Positions 10,060 to 21,340 of a stretch of 64,000 nucleotides of DNA are shown here, one piece after another. Position 1 is the first letter of the stretch, and each line of letters starts with the position of its first letter. The translations under genes were made by a program, and so were the position numbers. The notes under the pieces are model-generated. The model did no database searches. It worked only from the letters and a program-made list of their open reading frames with translations, and was not told where the DNA came from. Location: assembly GCA_907165275.2 (NCBI GenBank), contig OU015678.1:4402001-4466000 (forward strand). Direction: 5' to 3'. Source of the stretch: Zygaena filipendulae. Its lineage: Eukaryota > Arthropoda > Insecta > Lepidoptera > Zygaenidae.

Positions 10060-10145
10060 TTAACGATACAATGTTAAGACATACCAGCGGCGGTATGCGC
10101 GGGGACGCGGGTTCGGATCCCGGTCTATTTAATGATCCGCTTACG
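10060..10145 (+). repeat. tRNA-like segment with B box
   Basis: 'gcgggttcggatcccggtc' is B-box-like and lies about 45 bases after a plausible A-box-like region. No matching stem set is evident; probably a SINE remnant. Confidence 0.3.
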
Positions 10146-10329
10146 ACTGTGGGCTTGTTTGTTTTTGTGTTTAACTCCGTAACATTGTGGGCTAAGTATA
10201 TTGTTGGATGTTCATGAGAAAGCGATAAACCGTGACAGAGCGGTGGAATATCTTTACACCGACCGCGAAAAAAAAGGAGTATAATGTACCTACCTACCTA
10301 CTCATTAAACCTTATGAATATAGCGTAGT

Positions 10330-10797
10330 AAGTCCTAACTAATATTATGAATGCGAATGAGTTTGTTTGTTGCGCTTGCCTTCAACGGCTCAATTGATCG
10401 TCGTGAAATTTTGCATTCACGTTGTCAGGGATACAGAGGAGGATGGTCTTAGCAGCATCGACTTTAATTCCTTTTTGGGAGTACATAATAGGTATTGTAA
10501 TAAAGATTTTTATTATGTAATGCCAAATGTGGCACGTATAAAACTCACTGGGTTTTTGTGCCTAGACTGTCTGAAAAAAATATGTTACCTAAGTACATCT
10601 TTTGTTGCCTGTATTTCCCACCATGTATTTTTATATTTTTCGTTTTTTTTTTTGTTTTTTGGTGATAATAAAGAATATTTATTTTGTATTGTATTGTATT
10701 GTATTTCTTGTGAAAAAACAATAGGGTACTTCTATCCCGGAGTTCCCGCGGTAACTCCGAAATTAACCCAGTTGAAACCGCCGCGAATAGCGAGTAT
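10330..10797 (+). mobile_element. Hel-A split by a LINE 3' fragment
   Basis: The 5' half runs from 'actaatattatgaatgcg' to 'gatacagaggaggatg' (about 10443). The 3' half resumes near 10710 with 'aatagggtacttctatcccg' and runs to 'gcgagt' near 10795, a decayed CTAG. The interruption is a separate retroelement tail. Confidence 0.65.
10444..10708 (+). mobile_element. LINE 3' fragment, (TTGTA)n tail, nested in Hel-A
   Basis: About 260 bp of AT-rich 3' sequence ending 'gataataaagaatatttatt' then (TTGTA) repeats. The AATAAA and pentamer tail indicate a non-LTR 3' end. No coding homology is visible. Confidence 0.55.
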
Positions 10798-10853
10798 TAT
10801 AATAAAAACCGGCCAAGCGCGAGTCGGACTCGTGCACGAAGGGTTCCGTACCA

Positions 10854-11119
10854 TCTAATATATAAAATTCTCGTGTCACAATGTTCGTTCCCATACTCCT
10901 CCGAAACGGCTTGACCGATTTTTATGAAATTTTGTATGCATATTCAGTATGTCTGAGAATGAAATGAAATGAATGAAATGAAATGAAATTTATTTTATTC
11001 GTTACGACCAATATAACAATATGAATAAACATCGGACAACATCTATTTTTCATCCCCCTAAAGGGAGTTCCTGCGGGAATTCTGAAACTCACGCGGGTAA
11101 AACCGCGGGGCACAGCTAG
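10854..11119 (+). mobile_element. Hel-D copy with a small nested insert
   Basis: Starts TC at 10854 after A and ends CTAG 11116-11119 before T. The body has 'catactcctccgaaacggct' and 'tgaccgatttttatgaaatt'. A GAAAT-rich segment with 'atttattttattcgttacg' at about 10960-11032 interrupts it; that segment looks like a minus-strand LINE tail. Confidence 0.7.
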
Positions 11120-11124
11120 TTATC

Positions 11125-11997
11125 TATACGAACGAAAAAAAAAACGTTTGTTGTATGGGAGCACCCTTAAATATTTATTTTATTCCGTTTTTTAGTATTA
11201 AAGAACGTCAATTTAATAAAGAAATTAACATTAACTTAGTGAACGTCTCTGATTGCGGCAACTTTGTTTTAAAAAGCTTTACTTAATATTAAGTAATCAT
11301 TAAAACGACTCCGACTGCGGCCGTAAGTGTACAGCTAATTTTTTAAATACTTATTTATTCATTAAAATAGGCCTCGAGACTCCATTTAATATTTGACCGA
11401 GCCCTCATAGTTCCGGACTTGGTCATTGAACTAGTAAAATTCATCCTCCAAAATATGTGGATAGAAGATCATGTCACAATCGATCTCTAACTTAATATTT
11501 CCAAATTAATATCTGTTTTTAAAGTGAACTTTTAATTTAAAATTTTTACCGTGGCGCTCCTATGTGGTAATATAGTTACATTTCTTAGGTACGTAAACGT
11601 GTGTCGTACGTACAAACTATTTTATAGTCGGATAAGGTCACACTTACCAAGATATTGAAGTGAATAACTCCCAAAGTACTTACTACAAATTTTTTTGAAA
11701 TAACTTCTAGGCATTTATCAAATTTTGGATTCTATAGGTCGACCACTTAATATAATTACAATAACATCAAATATACAACCAATATTGCTATAATATGAAT
11801 GAAAAGTATGTCTAGATGTTTTTGTATTGAATATTTACTAATATTATAAAGAGATAAAGTTTTTAAGTTTGTTTGGATGAATGGAATAATAACGGGAAGC
11901 CCGGGATAGCAGGTTTTAAAATAAATAACATATAAAATTAAGAGTTACAGTATGCATGCTAGTAATAAATCTTCACATAATGTATAATAGAATTTTA
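11125..11997. other. No supported feature
   Basis: About 870 bp of AT-rich sequence with no open frame of note and no repeat I recognise. Confidence 0.45.
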
Positions 11998-12198
11998 CTA
12001 GCTGTTCCCTGTGGTTTCACCCGCATTAATTTCGGAGTTCCTGCGGGATTAATAGGATAAAAAGTGCCCTGTGTCCTTCTCTGTACCCCTGAAAACGTGT
12101 ACGCAAAGTTATACAGTGATCGGTTGAGTAGTTTAGCTGAAAAAGAGAAAAAACAAACAAATGAATTCACATTCACTTTTTTTTTATTATAGTAAGGA
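11998..12198 (-). mobile_element. Hel-A, near-complete copy
   Basis: CTAG at 11998-12001 to the 5' end 'tagtaagga' at 12198. The hairpin arms are degraded (CCCTGTGG...CCCGC). The 67-codon minus frame at 11973-12176 is repeat sequence read through. Confidence 0.65.
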
Positions 12199-12519
12199 TT
12201 ATTTAATTGATTTTTGGTTTAGAGTAAAATAATTTAAAGTAGTCACTGAATACGTTTAGTTTACCACTAGCGTGTAGGTACAGTCAACCACTTCAAGTGT
12301 CGCCGACTCGTAGCTGACTTTGTAGTAGTGTCTTGACTACCACGAAAATATGTAGTGGGAGGTAATGGCGATGACACAAGTGTTTAAGTGTTACTACAGT
12401 TTTTTTTTTCTTTATTCGACTAGGTCACCTCCAAAGTAATGTTCAATAACTTTTAGACTATAAATTTTTTCGACGTAATTTATGTATTTAATCATATTAT
12501 TATTGTTTATTTTTTTAAA
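12199..12519. other. No supported feature
   Basis: AT-rich sequence with a T-run at about 12400-12411, up to the 5' breakpoint of the jockey-type relic. An in-frame stop at 12516-12518 marks where LINE coding similarity ends. Confidence 0.45.
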
Positions 12520-13620
12520 CTCTTGAAAGGAGGGAATACTGTTCAGCTGTGTTTCTGGATATCCAACAGGCCTTTGACCGCGTATGGCATAAAGGACTCC
12601 TGTTTAAATTAAAGAAGCTATTGCCTAATTCACTCTATATGCTCTTAAAATCTTACCTTGAAGATCGAATCTTTCAAGTGAAACACAGCAACGAGCTCTC
12701 TACATTTCGGGAATGCAGAGCGGGTGTGCCTCAGGGATCTGTACTGGGTCCAGTATTGTACACGATCTTTACAGGAGACTTACCCCTTTCTGAATCAATA
12801 TTGACTGCCACATATGCAGATGACACGGCGTGCTTGACGAGCAGTCCTGATCCTGGAATCGCTTCTGCGACTCTCCAAAGCCATCTTAATAAGCTCAGTG
12901 TCTGGTTGGATAAATGGCGAATACAGACAAGTTCTTTGAAATCCGTCCACATCACATTTGCACTAAAAAATGGAGACTGTCCTTCAGTTAAATTAAGGGG
13001 TGTAACCTTGCCACATAGGGATCGTGTTAAATATCTCGGCTGTCACTTAGATAGAAGGCTAAACTGGAAAGCTCACATAAACGCCAAACGAGAAGAGCTG
13101 AAACTGCGCTACCAAAGTATGTACTGGCTCATTGGACGCTCATCTAAGCTGTCACTGAATAATAAACTCCTCATTTACAAATCAGTATTGAAGCCCATCT
13201 GGACCTACGGTATACAACTGTGGGGTTCTGCTAGTACATCCAACATAGAAATATTGCAGCGCTTCCAAAACAAAATATTGCGCAATATTTGTAACGCCCC
13301 CTGGTTTACTAGGACCAGTGAAATACACGAATATCTCGAAATGTCTACTATTAGAGAAGAAATTGAATGTCACCTCAACAGCTACAAGCGACGACTCTCT
13401 CAACATAAAAATTTTCTGGCTCAACAACTGCTGGACACATCGGGTGATGTGATACGTTTAAAAAGACCCAACCTGCTAAGATTTTAGTTTGTCTGGGGAT
13501 AGTCTTGAAGGATGTCTGTTGTCATTGGACAGGGACTCCACATGTCACTTGCTTTGTAACACATCTGATAAAGGCTTTATGGCTGATGGCAGATATATAA
13601 ATTGCAAAAAAAAAAAAAAA
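12520..13620 (+). mobile_element. 5'-truncated jockey-type LINE insertion
   Basis: Includes the RT frame, a 3' UTR of about 115 bp containing 'ggacagggactccacatgtc', and a poly(A) run of about 16 bases at 13606-13621. The low damage in the coding part suggests a fairly recent insertion. I could not read a clear target duplication. Confidence 0.85.
12522..13487 (+). pseudogene. Jockey-type LINE reverse transcriptase, C-terminal part
   Basis: This is the C-terminal portion of the polymerase of a non-LTR retrotransposon, which copies element RNA into a nicked chromosomal site. The homologous frame opens at about 12522, upstream of the GTG codon at 12549, because LERREYCSAVFLDIQQAFD is typical of jockey-clade enzymes. 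Visible motifs are FLDIQQAFDRVWH, PQGSVLGP and the catalytic YADD at 12813-12824. The thumb and C-terminal region follow, including the WTYGIQLWG segment near 13201. The frame is undamaged to the TAG or TAA zone at about 13485. The endonuclease, ORF1 and the N-terminal part of the RT are absent, so this is a 5'-truncated dead copy. Neighbouring host DNA is unrelated. The element family is certain; the exact clade is an inference from motifs. Confidence 0.9.
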
Positions 13621-13624
13621 ATTT

Positions 13625-14650
13625 TTTTAAACAACGTGTATCAGGTTTTTGGTCAATTCATTAACACGTTGTATATATAGACTAGAGGTTGAAAACTTAT
13701 TACAATTTGTGCATATTATATGAGTGAGTATGTCTGACATCTTTAATGAGTTTTACGTCAAATTTCTTATGCATTTTATACTACCTACCTAATTTTTATT
13801 TCGCAATCCGTTAAGTAAATTAATCATTCTTCATTAAAACGAAATTTCCTTTGGGTATACGCTATTAATCACTTTTTAAAAACCTTCATTACGACTACAA
13901 TATTCACGGGTAGTTCGTGTATTGTGTGAATTGTGAACGTTTGAACCGGGCAAATCCCACCAATGCTAGAGGAGGATGGATGAATACCTACTGTATAGTG
14001 TTGTCTCTTTCACATCACGACACTTTACAGATTTTTTAACAACGTGACACGGTCGTTGGGAATTTTTCATTAAACTGTAACAATACATAATAAAGGAAAT
14101 GCATTAATAATGTTATATGAAAAGTGCCAAAAGGATATGCGCTATATGAGGGCGGCCATTTTGAATTTTCACATCTTTTATTTTTGGTATCTCTCACTAA
14201 TTATATCAATGAATCGGCGTATGGGCATAGTGATTGATGAGTTAGGGTGTGTGCACACTGTTCCCGTTACGCCGAAGGATAAACTTAGTAAAAAGTAATT
14301 ATTACACTAAAGAACAACCTCAACATAATTATAAAACAAAAAAAAGATTGTTATAAAACTTTATATTTCCTCTCTGGCAATAGCACTAGGAAACTAGAAA
14401 TAACGGACCTTTTTGTGGGCGCTGTGCCATTGCAATTAAAAGATTTATATATGTCATAAATAGCCTTTTACATCGAAAAAAAATCAAAATTGGTTGCGCA
14501 ATTCCATATACTTATTATCCATATTATTCAATGAAATTATAATATGTAACTGGCTTCTAACATACAGCTTATGCTGGTTTGGAAACCAGCGATTGTACGG
14601 ATATGGTAAAAAATTTTTTGATTGTGACAATAAATTATTATTATTATTAC
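13625..14650. other. No supported feature
   Basis: AT-rich sequence. Short frames at 14110-14298 and 14494-14730 show no domain; the latter runs into a SINE2 fragment. Confidence 0.45.
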
Positions 14651-14654
14651 AAAG

Positions 14655-14792
14655 CAGGGCAGGGCACTTTCTAATGTTCGGCTGGCTAGCTACCACCTAT
14701 AAGTTGAAAAACTTAACGGCGCGTTCTTGAGCCTAACTGAAAATCCAGTTCAGCTTTTCCAGGCTATAAGTGTTCACATCAAGTTCGGTTCT
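14655..14792 (+). mobile_element. SINE2 internal fragment
   Basis: 'gttcggctggctagctacca' and 'aaaatccagttcagctttt' match the middle of the full SINE2 copy at 43686-44040. Head and tail are missing. Confidence 0.55.
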
Positions 14793-14923
14793 AGCCGTAA
14801 TAATTAAAAAAATAATAATGAAGTAAATTTAGTTAAAAATAATAATGAAATAAAAAAAAAACATCAAGAGTTAGGTACTTAGACTTACAAACTTTACCTT
14901 TCTATAAATATTATTTAAATATC

Positions 14924-15054
14924 CTAGCTCTCCCTCGCGAGTTTCACCCGCAATAATTCTGAGTTTCCGCGGGAATTCCAGAATAAACCCTACTAAAAAA
15001 CCTTTCTCTTGAATCACTCTATCTATTCGTGAAAACCGCATGAAAATCCGCTGA
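14924..15054 (-). mobile_element. Hel-C copy, minus strand
   Basis: CTAG at 14924-14927, 3' module, then 'gaatcactctatctattcgt' and 'gcatgaaaatccgctga'. It is cut at the start of MITE-CRE copy 6, which abuts it. Confidence 0.6.
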
Positions 15055-15368
15055 GGCTACTTGACAAAAAAATTTTTTTTAGTCCGTCGTGTAGATTAGT
15101 AAAAAATATTGGACACGTATTTTTTCTTTTTTTACGTAATCGAAAAATAACAGAGATACGTTGAGTTGAAATTTCGCGTGACGTCACAATTCGGTGCGGT
15201 TTGTATGGCGCTTATAATGAATATTGACGTCACGAGTCCCCCACCCTAAACTTTAATGCGCTTTATCTATGTTCATTTTCATTAAATTGAAAAAGCAAAA
15301 AACACATGTCTATTATTTTTTTATTTTCTAACTGACGGACTAATTAGAATTTTGATTTTCATACCTTG
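15055..15368 (+). mobile_element. MITE-CRE copy 6
   Basis: GGCTACTTGAC to 'gattttcatacc'. AGTCCGTC is near 15091 and GACGGACT near 15332. Two intact TGACGTCA sites lie near 15179 and 15225. A remnant of Hel-C ('cgaacagacagacagacg') follows, so it inserted inside that older element. Confidence 0.75.
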
Positions 15369-15479
15369 GAGAATACCCAATTTTTGAGTTTATGGCGAAC
15401 AGACAGACAGACGTGATAGAGGACATTGTTTTCTAATATGTATTGATAGACATACCATACTTGCAATATTTGCAAATGA

Positions 15480-15705
15480 AATTGACTGTCCACGATGGAC
15501 GCGGCTTTAGGCGTTCAGGTGTGAGATCCATCACGGTGCAACAATGTTAATTTGACAACGTCCATACGGGAGGTAGGAGGTTTGAGTCCCGCGGTGATTA
15601 TGCAAACTGGCACTGCCGCTGCGTGAACCCAATTCGGGCGTTCACCTTTCGGATGTTTGCATTTTTTAAGATGGATTTTTATTTATTTTCTATTTGATGT
15701 AATTT
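15480..15705 (+). repeat. Possible SINE remnant
   Basis: 'gaggtttgagtcccgcggt' resembles a B box, with a region of mixed composition and a T/A-rich tail near 15660-15715. Low-confidence call. Confidence 0.25.
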
Positions 15706-15715
15706 TTTTTTTAAG

Positions 15716-16150
15716 TTGTGTTTAGTTTCGCAGTTCCATAAAAATTTGTAACACCCAAAAAACTGTCGTCGATAGATGGACGCAGATAAGCAATAACATG
15801 TTAACCCACAAAATTAAGTTACCTATTCAGAACGATTTATTGAGAGTTAGGGAACGTTTTTTAATTATGTGTTTACCTTATTACATTGCATAAGTATGTA
15901 ACTAAATATTGAACATAAAAAATGTTGACAGAAAATGGCGCTATAATTTTAAAACACGATTTACTCAAAATTTCTCCAGTGTGGGTTAACAGACTATTGC
16001 TTATCTATGTCCAGATAAAAACGAAAATTCAAATAAAACTATTTATGCATATGACATAGTTTGTTACAAATCTAAAAAGAATATTTCGTCATTTTCAGTC
16101 GTTTTTGTTTCAACATTTTTGCTTCTCAGACGGTATTTCGTATAAGTATG
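15716..16150. repeat. Repeat R copy 1, split by MITE-4 copy B
   Basis: Left part ('cagttccataaaaatttg', 'gtcgtcgatag') and right part ('agataaaaacgaaaattc') join into the same sequence seen uninterrupted at 48960-48985 and in a related form near 40385. The gap is the MITE-4 at 15778-16012. Family unclassified. Confidence 0.6.
15778..16012 (-). mobile_element. MITE-4 copy B, AGAT target duplication
   Basis: 235 bp, GGACGCAGATAAGC to TTATCTATGTCC, flanked by AGAT at 15774-15777 and 16013-16016. Comparison with uninterrupted repeat R confirms the pre-insertion site and so the exact ends. Confidence 0.85.
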
Positions 16151-16239
16151 GTAAGGTTTTCCTTCAAAATAAAATAAAATATCAATTTCAACATGTCATA
16201 ATATCAATAGTATGTTTAATTCAAATGTATCGTTACTAA

Positions 16240-16521
16240 TCCTACTAATATTATAAATGTGAAAGTGTGGATGTTTGGATATTTGGATGTTTGGATGTTT
16301 GGATGTTTGGATGTTTGGATGTTTGGATGTTTGGATGTTTGGATGTTTGGATGTTTGGATGTTTGGATGTTTGGATGTTTGTTTCTCAATCACGCAAAAA
16401 CGGCTTAACGGATTTGGATGAAATTTGGCATGCACATTGCCAGGGTACAGAGAAGGACATTGGGTACTTTTTATCCCGGAATTCCCGTGGGAACTCCGCT
16501 GACACCGCAAGAAACAGCTAG
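16240..16521 (+). mobile_element. Hel-A complete copy with expanded octamer repeat
   Basis: Starts TCCTACTAATATTATAAATG at 16240 after A and ends CTAG at 16518-16521 before T. About 120 bp of the 5' part is a tandem octamer array. The 3' module is shortened: 'gggaactccgctgacaccgc' shows a small deletion across the hairpin. Confidence 0.75.
16267..16386 (+). repeat. Octamer tandem array (GGATGTTT)n
   Basis: About 14 head-to-tail copies of GGATGTTT, one of them with ATTT in place of GTTT. Other Hel-A copies have only one to three units here. All three frames stay open on both strands, which explains the spurious repetitive frames. Confidence 0.9.
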
Positions 16522-16524
16522 TAC

Positions 16525-16722
16525 GTATTATAAATGCGAAAGTAAGGTTTGGTTGTTACGCTTTCAAACTGCACTGTAGGTATAGGAGAATACCTATTAT
16601 TTTGTCTGCCACGGAACGTGTTCGGCACGCTCAATGTCTGTAGATATATATAAACGGAGCTCATCCCGGTATTCCTAGGGCAACGCCAAAATCAACGCGA
16701 GTGAAGCCGTGGGGCATCGACT
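16525..16722 (+). mobile_element. Degenerate Hel-A, head-to-tail with previous copy
   Basis: Starts 'tattataaatgcgaaagt' three bases after the preceding CTAG and ends 'gaagccgtggggcatcgact' with CTAG near 16720. The middle has diverged. Confidence 0.5.
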
Positions 16723-16780
16723 AGTTATTTTATATTATTTCGAAATCGCGTGTCCACTTTAGCGTATGTTATATAATATA

Positions 16781-16992
16781 CTAACTGCGCCCTGTGGTTT
16801 CACCCGCGGTAATTTCGGAGTTCCCGCAGGAATCCGGGGATAAAAGTACCCTAGATGTCCTTATCTGTACCCGTGCATGTGCACGTGCATGCCAAATTTC
16901 ATCCAAATCCATTCAGCCGTTTTTGTGTGATCGAGTAACAAATATTCAAACATCCAAACATCCACACTTTTACATTTATAATATTAGTAGGA
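16781..16992 (-). mobile_element. Hel-A copy, minus strand
   Basis: Begins CTAA in place of CTAG at 16781, then 'ggtttcacccgcggtaattt', and ends 'ataatattagtagga' at 16992. A GTGCAT/GTGCAC stutter occurs at 16872-16890. Confidence 0.65.
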
Positions 16993-17529
16993 TTAAAAAA
17001 AAAAGGTTTTTTAAAAGTCACGACACTTTTGCGCGCAACAGTACAAACATGTCAGAGTCATAGAAATAACACTCGAGGTGATCGCCACAAGATTTCTTCT
17101 ACAAACACACAGACGTACCAAAATAAATAATGTAAGCAATTAAGTTATAAAGTTATGTTCCCTTAAACATGTTATTAATAGCTAGAGACTAGATACTAAC
17201 AGCTTTAAGATAGTTTGATGCATTTTCCTCTCACTTAGTAACTTACTCAGACAAAAAATATCCTAAATACTGATCTAAGATTGATCTATCTACACATATT
17301 ATGTCAAGCATTAAAATGAAACATAAGAACGGACAGACAGATAAAAATTCCAAAAGTGGTTGTATTACGTTCTGAATCTCTTATTTTTTATTATTCTTTT
17401 TGTTTTAATTTATCTACGATAGCTGGGTGTCTGAAACCTAAATTTTTGTTGTTGCTGTTGTAAAATCGGGTTCTATTGTTGAAACATAGAAAAAGAAACA
17501 CGTAATCAATAAATTTCAAAATCACAACA
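16993..17529. other. No supported feature
   Basis: AT-rich sequence, nothing recognised. Confidence 0.4.
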
Positions 17530-17745
17530 TAGTCGCTTCCCGCTGTCTGTCTGTCTCTATTGTATGCTTAGATCTTTTAAACTACGCAACGGATTTTCAT
17601 GCGGTTTTCACCAGTAGATAGTGATTCATGAGGAAGGTTTAAACTATCTATATAAACGGCTTAACGACTCAAATCGATCATCATGAAATTTTGCATACAC
17701 GTTGTCAGAGGTACAAACAGAGGACATAGTGATGTTATAAGTAAA
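17530..17745 (+). mobile_element. Hel-C body followed by Hel-A fragment
   Basis: 'gctgtctgtctgtctctatt', 'ctacgcaacggattttcatg' (Hel-C), then 'catgaaattttgcatacacg' (Hel-A). The 3' terminus has decayed. Confidence 0.5.
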
Positions 17746-17869
17746 GGCCCGCTGTAATATAGCCTATGTTACTCAGGGATGGTCCAGTAGTTATTGAGTT
17801 AAATCCTAACAAACGAACAAACAAAAAGTCAAATCTTTCCTCTTTATAATATTAGTATCTATAGATATT

Positions 17870-20200
17870 TTGTAAAATAAAAGTAAATAGGACGTTGATT
17901 TTTTATTTAACAATAAAATATACTGCTTTATCAGGTATTAAGATTTTTTTCTTTTGTTCTTTTGCATTTAAATGGGTAGAAACTCCTAAAAAAGTTATTA
18001 TTATTATTACATATACATCAGTCTTCGTTGCGATTAATAATAAAATATATTTTAATGTTAAAATCAAAAGATAATCTTATATCAATCTAACCAGCTGATG
18101 GAAATTGTAAAGTTGTTTAAAAACCAAACACTATAATTTTATAATGTTGCCCTGTATCAATGAATAAACGGCCACGATCATAACTCACAAGGTCCACTGT
18201 AACGATCTATAGATCATAATAATAATATAGATCCAAATGGTGGATCGTTCAAAGGAATCATCGGAAAAAGGTCCACGGCGACGGTAACATAATGCATACC
18301 ATTATACCCGTCTCTTTTACACTTCAGTAATAACACGCATCAGAAAGGGACGCACAGACGTCTTATTCAAGATGTTTGTCATTTCATTTGCAGTGTGGGA
18401 TCGGTTAGTTGTTAGTCTTTCACAAGAAACTTTCGGGTGCGCACGCGTTCTTTTCGAAACATTTCTTGCATAATATATGTTTTTTTCTCCCCAAATTTTA
18501 AATTTAAATATTAATTTAGCTCGTATATGGAGCGGTTTATTAAATCACAAAAGTTGATTATGTAAATATATGCGTGTTATTATGTTATTCGATTTGGCGA
18601 TAATTTTCTACTAATAAATAGACGTTGTTGTTGGAACGGTGTGAAATAAATAAAGATTTTTTTTTTGGTGACACTAGTGTTTCAGTGCTGGTTTTGTGGG
18701 ATTTTACTCGAAAAGGTTTGTTTCCATGTCGTTTTATATAGGTATATCTACTTAATTTGTCAGTAAGTCAGAATGTTGGTTCGTCTGTTTGACTCTACAT
18801 TCTGTTTATGTTCCGAAATAGGACATAAGATACATACTGAAGAAAGAAATCCCGAGGGAATCACGGAATTCACGCGATTGAAACCACGGAAGATACTTAG
18901 CAGGTTTCTCAAATAACTCAAAATAAAGCCTTATAAGGACCCACTTACAATCAGGTCTAGTTCTAGACTAGACCTATCTTAGAACATCTAAGTATATTGG
19001 GTCAACACGTACCTACAATATTTCAACGGCTAGGTACATTGTATACGAGTAGGTATCTAAGAACTTTTGTTTTCAGAGCCATAGGCATCTTCAATAATTG
19101 TTTAGGCAACCTTATTAACTGAACACTTTATTCTTAAAAATCCAAAAATAAATCGACTGCTTAATATATTCTGATCTACTTTACTTATTTTGTATAAGTT
19201 ATATATATTACAGAGTTGGTCCTATGCGTTTTCCTGTATATTTTTCAATTTCTAGACGCATCAGAGCATTATTACCTTTTTAGTTATGATCGATAAAAAA
19301 AAATATGACTCAGAATTATTTTTGGCGTTAAAATTGGTCCAGCCGTTTCAGAGATCAGCCGGAACAAACAGACAGACTGACAGACAGACAAAAATTTAAA
19401 TAATTGTTTTTTATGTAAGCAACGTATACACTTCCATATGCATTTAGTGAAAGGCTGTTAATTTGGAGTCACAAACAGACACTTCAATTTTATTGATATG
19501 TGTAGATTATTTTTGACATTCTTTCTGAATATTTTTGATAGGTATAGGTAAAAAACGTGGTGCATAATAGGTATAATACATCAAGTAATTTTATGATGTA
19601 TGTTTTGGAAAAAAAATTGAATTAATTAAGTATTCAAATTTTAAGTATAGGAATATGTGAATCATAAACAACTAATACATAATACATTCGGAACTAACTG
19701 TATTTTATTGAACTGAATTAACGACATAGTATGTTTTGTGAACTTTTTTGTAAACACGTTTAATATTATTGGTATATTCACCTTGTTTCATCAATCATAA
19801 CTCATTAGGGTGTAGGCAGATTTATTTGAACAGAGTCCGGTTTTATTGGAACTTTGAATATTCAATGTGAAAGTCCGAACAGCTTTACAGGGAACGTATT
19901 ATTTGGAATTTCAAAAAAGTTCTGACTTGGATTCAGTCAAATATGGGGTGTGATAAGCCGCGAAAATAATAAAGTTACCAAGATTAAGTATTGGTTTTAC
20001 CGATATGTTTCAAATGAATATATAATTGGAATTACAATTATAGTTTAAACAAGAATACGATAATTTTTTTCTATGGAAATTGCTTGTTAGTTATTTAAAC
20101 ACGATTCACAGAAACTCGTGGCACGTTTTAATAAAAAGGCATCAATAAAATATTGACAAAAATAGAACTACATAAACTAAGTTAAATATAATATTTTACA
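17870..20200. other. Long AT-rich stretch, few repeats
   Basis: About 2.3 kb with no coding signature. It holds a Hel-A-like remnant near 18848-18900 ('gaaatcccgagggaatcacg') and a (CAGA)n-bearing remnant at about 19340-19400 ('ggtccagccgtttcagagat'). That remnant resembles 40140-40200 in the minus sense. The rest is unassigned. Confidence 0.4.
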
Positions 20201-20202
20201 AT

Positions 20203-20300
20203 ACTAGCTGTTCCCCACGGTTTAATCGCGTTAATTTCAGATATCTCGCAGGAATTCAAAAGTGCTCTGTGTGTTATTCTAATGTATAAGCTATATTATT
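20203..20300 (-). mobile_element. Hel-A 3' fragment, minus strand
   Basis: CTAG near 20204, 'ctgttccccacggttta', 'ttctaatgtataagc'. It is cut by the AT-rich insertion that follows. Confidence 0.5.
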
Positions 20301-20302
20301 AA

Positions 20303-20720
20303 TAATAATAATAATAATTCTTTTATTTGCAAGAATATGGTACATAAGAGGTGTTATATTAAAAAATTCATTCAACATATTCTACCGATTCCGGCGTGCA
20401 AATGTCATCTTATATCTTATCTATGATAGAAAAATTTTAAATAGTAAAAAAAAAGAAAATTATATAAAATGTCAACAATATAGTTTAAAATGTCAAAACT
20501 TCAACAAAACTGTAAAAAGGTTAAAAAAAATAAAAACATTAATTACAAAAAAAAAAAATAAAAAATTCAAACATTAGAAAATTAATACAATTCAAATTAT
20601 AAATATTCAACAATTTTACAATAATTATTCATTTAATATGTCAGAACAGTCAAATAATTAAAATAAAGCAAATGTTATTCAAGCTAGTAAATAGTTAATT
20701 ATCATATCTCATGTATAATA
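20303..20720 (-). mobile_element. Probable LINE 3' end, minus strand, (ATT)n tail
   Basis: The minus strand reads 'ttgcaaataaaagaatt' followed by (ATT)n, a polyadenylation-like end. Upstream of it (to about 20720) is A-run-rich sequence with no coding similarity. The 5' limit is a guess. Confidence 0.4.
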
Positions 20721-20851
20721 TATTCAAAGAACTCACTGACTATTGTAAAGTTTCATTTAAATCATTCAGTGGTTTTTGCGTGAAAGAGTAACAAAAATCC
20801 ATCCCTAGATCCATACATACAAACTTTCGCGTATTATTTAAAATATTAAAC

Positions 20852-21165
20852 ACTAGCCGTGCCCCGCGGTTACACCCGCCTTAAAGGTTTTCATACAACA
20901 ACTTTTTTTCCCGACATCCGATTTCAATGAAACAAAGCCTACGGCAGATAGCTCCAGGCTAAGCTTAATCCATCTATGAAAACCGCATGAAAATCCGTTC
21001 AGTAGATTCAGAGATTATCGCGAACAGACAGACAGACAGAAAAGATTTTTAGAAACCCTTTTTTTGTGGTTGGTTACTCTTCGTTTATCGTCCCCTGTCA
21101 ATTTTTGTTAAAAATATTCAATGTACAGAATCGCGGATTCTACTCTTTTTTTATATAGGGTACTT
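20852..21165 (-). mobile_element. Hel-E copy
   Basis: Starts 'ctagccgtgccccgcggtta'. The body includes 'cgacatccgatttcaatgaa' and 'gaacagacagacagacagaa', and it ends in 'ttctactctttttttatata'. A second copy lies at 62255-62521. Confidence 0.65.
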
Positions 21166-21228
21166 GCGTCCTGGAATTCCCGCGGGATCTCTGAAATTAA
21201 CGCGGGTGAAACCACGGTGAGCTACTAG
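21166..21228 (+). mobile_element. Hel-A 3' fragment
   Basis: 'gggtacttgcgtcctgg' to a degraded hairpin and CTAG near 21224. It abuts Hel-E tail to tail. Confidence 0.5.
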
Positions 21229-21340
21229 TAAGTAAATAAATACAAGTAAGACCTGTCTGACCGATCAGTTAAAAAAAAAGGCTTACAGCGGGTAGCGGAA
21301 GTTTTACCCTTCTACGAGATAAATAAATGACATCTGTGGG

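Noticed and set aside
10367..10858. 163-codon plus frame
   Set aside because: It reads through a Hel-A copy and the LINE tail nested in it.
16267..16386. CRISPR-like array
   Set aside because: Direct octamer units with no spacers, in a eukaryotic repeat.
16196..16521. Long repetitive open frames on both strands (NIQTSKHP and DVWMFGCL repeats)
   Set aside because: They are translations of the GGATGTTT octamer array; an 8-base unit without stops keeps all frames open. Not a protein.
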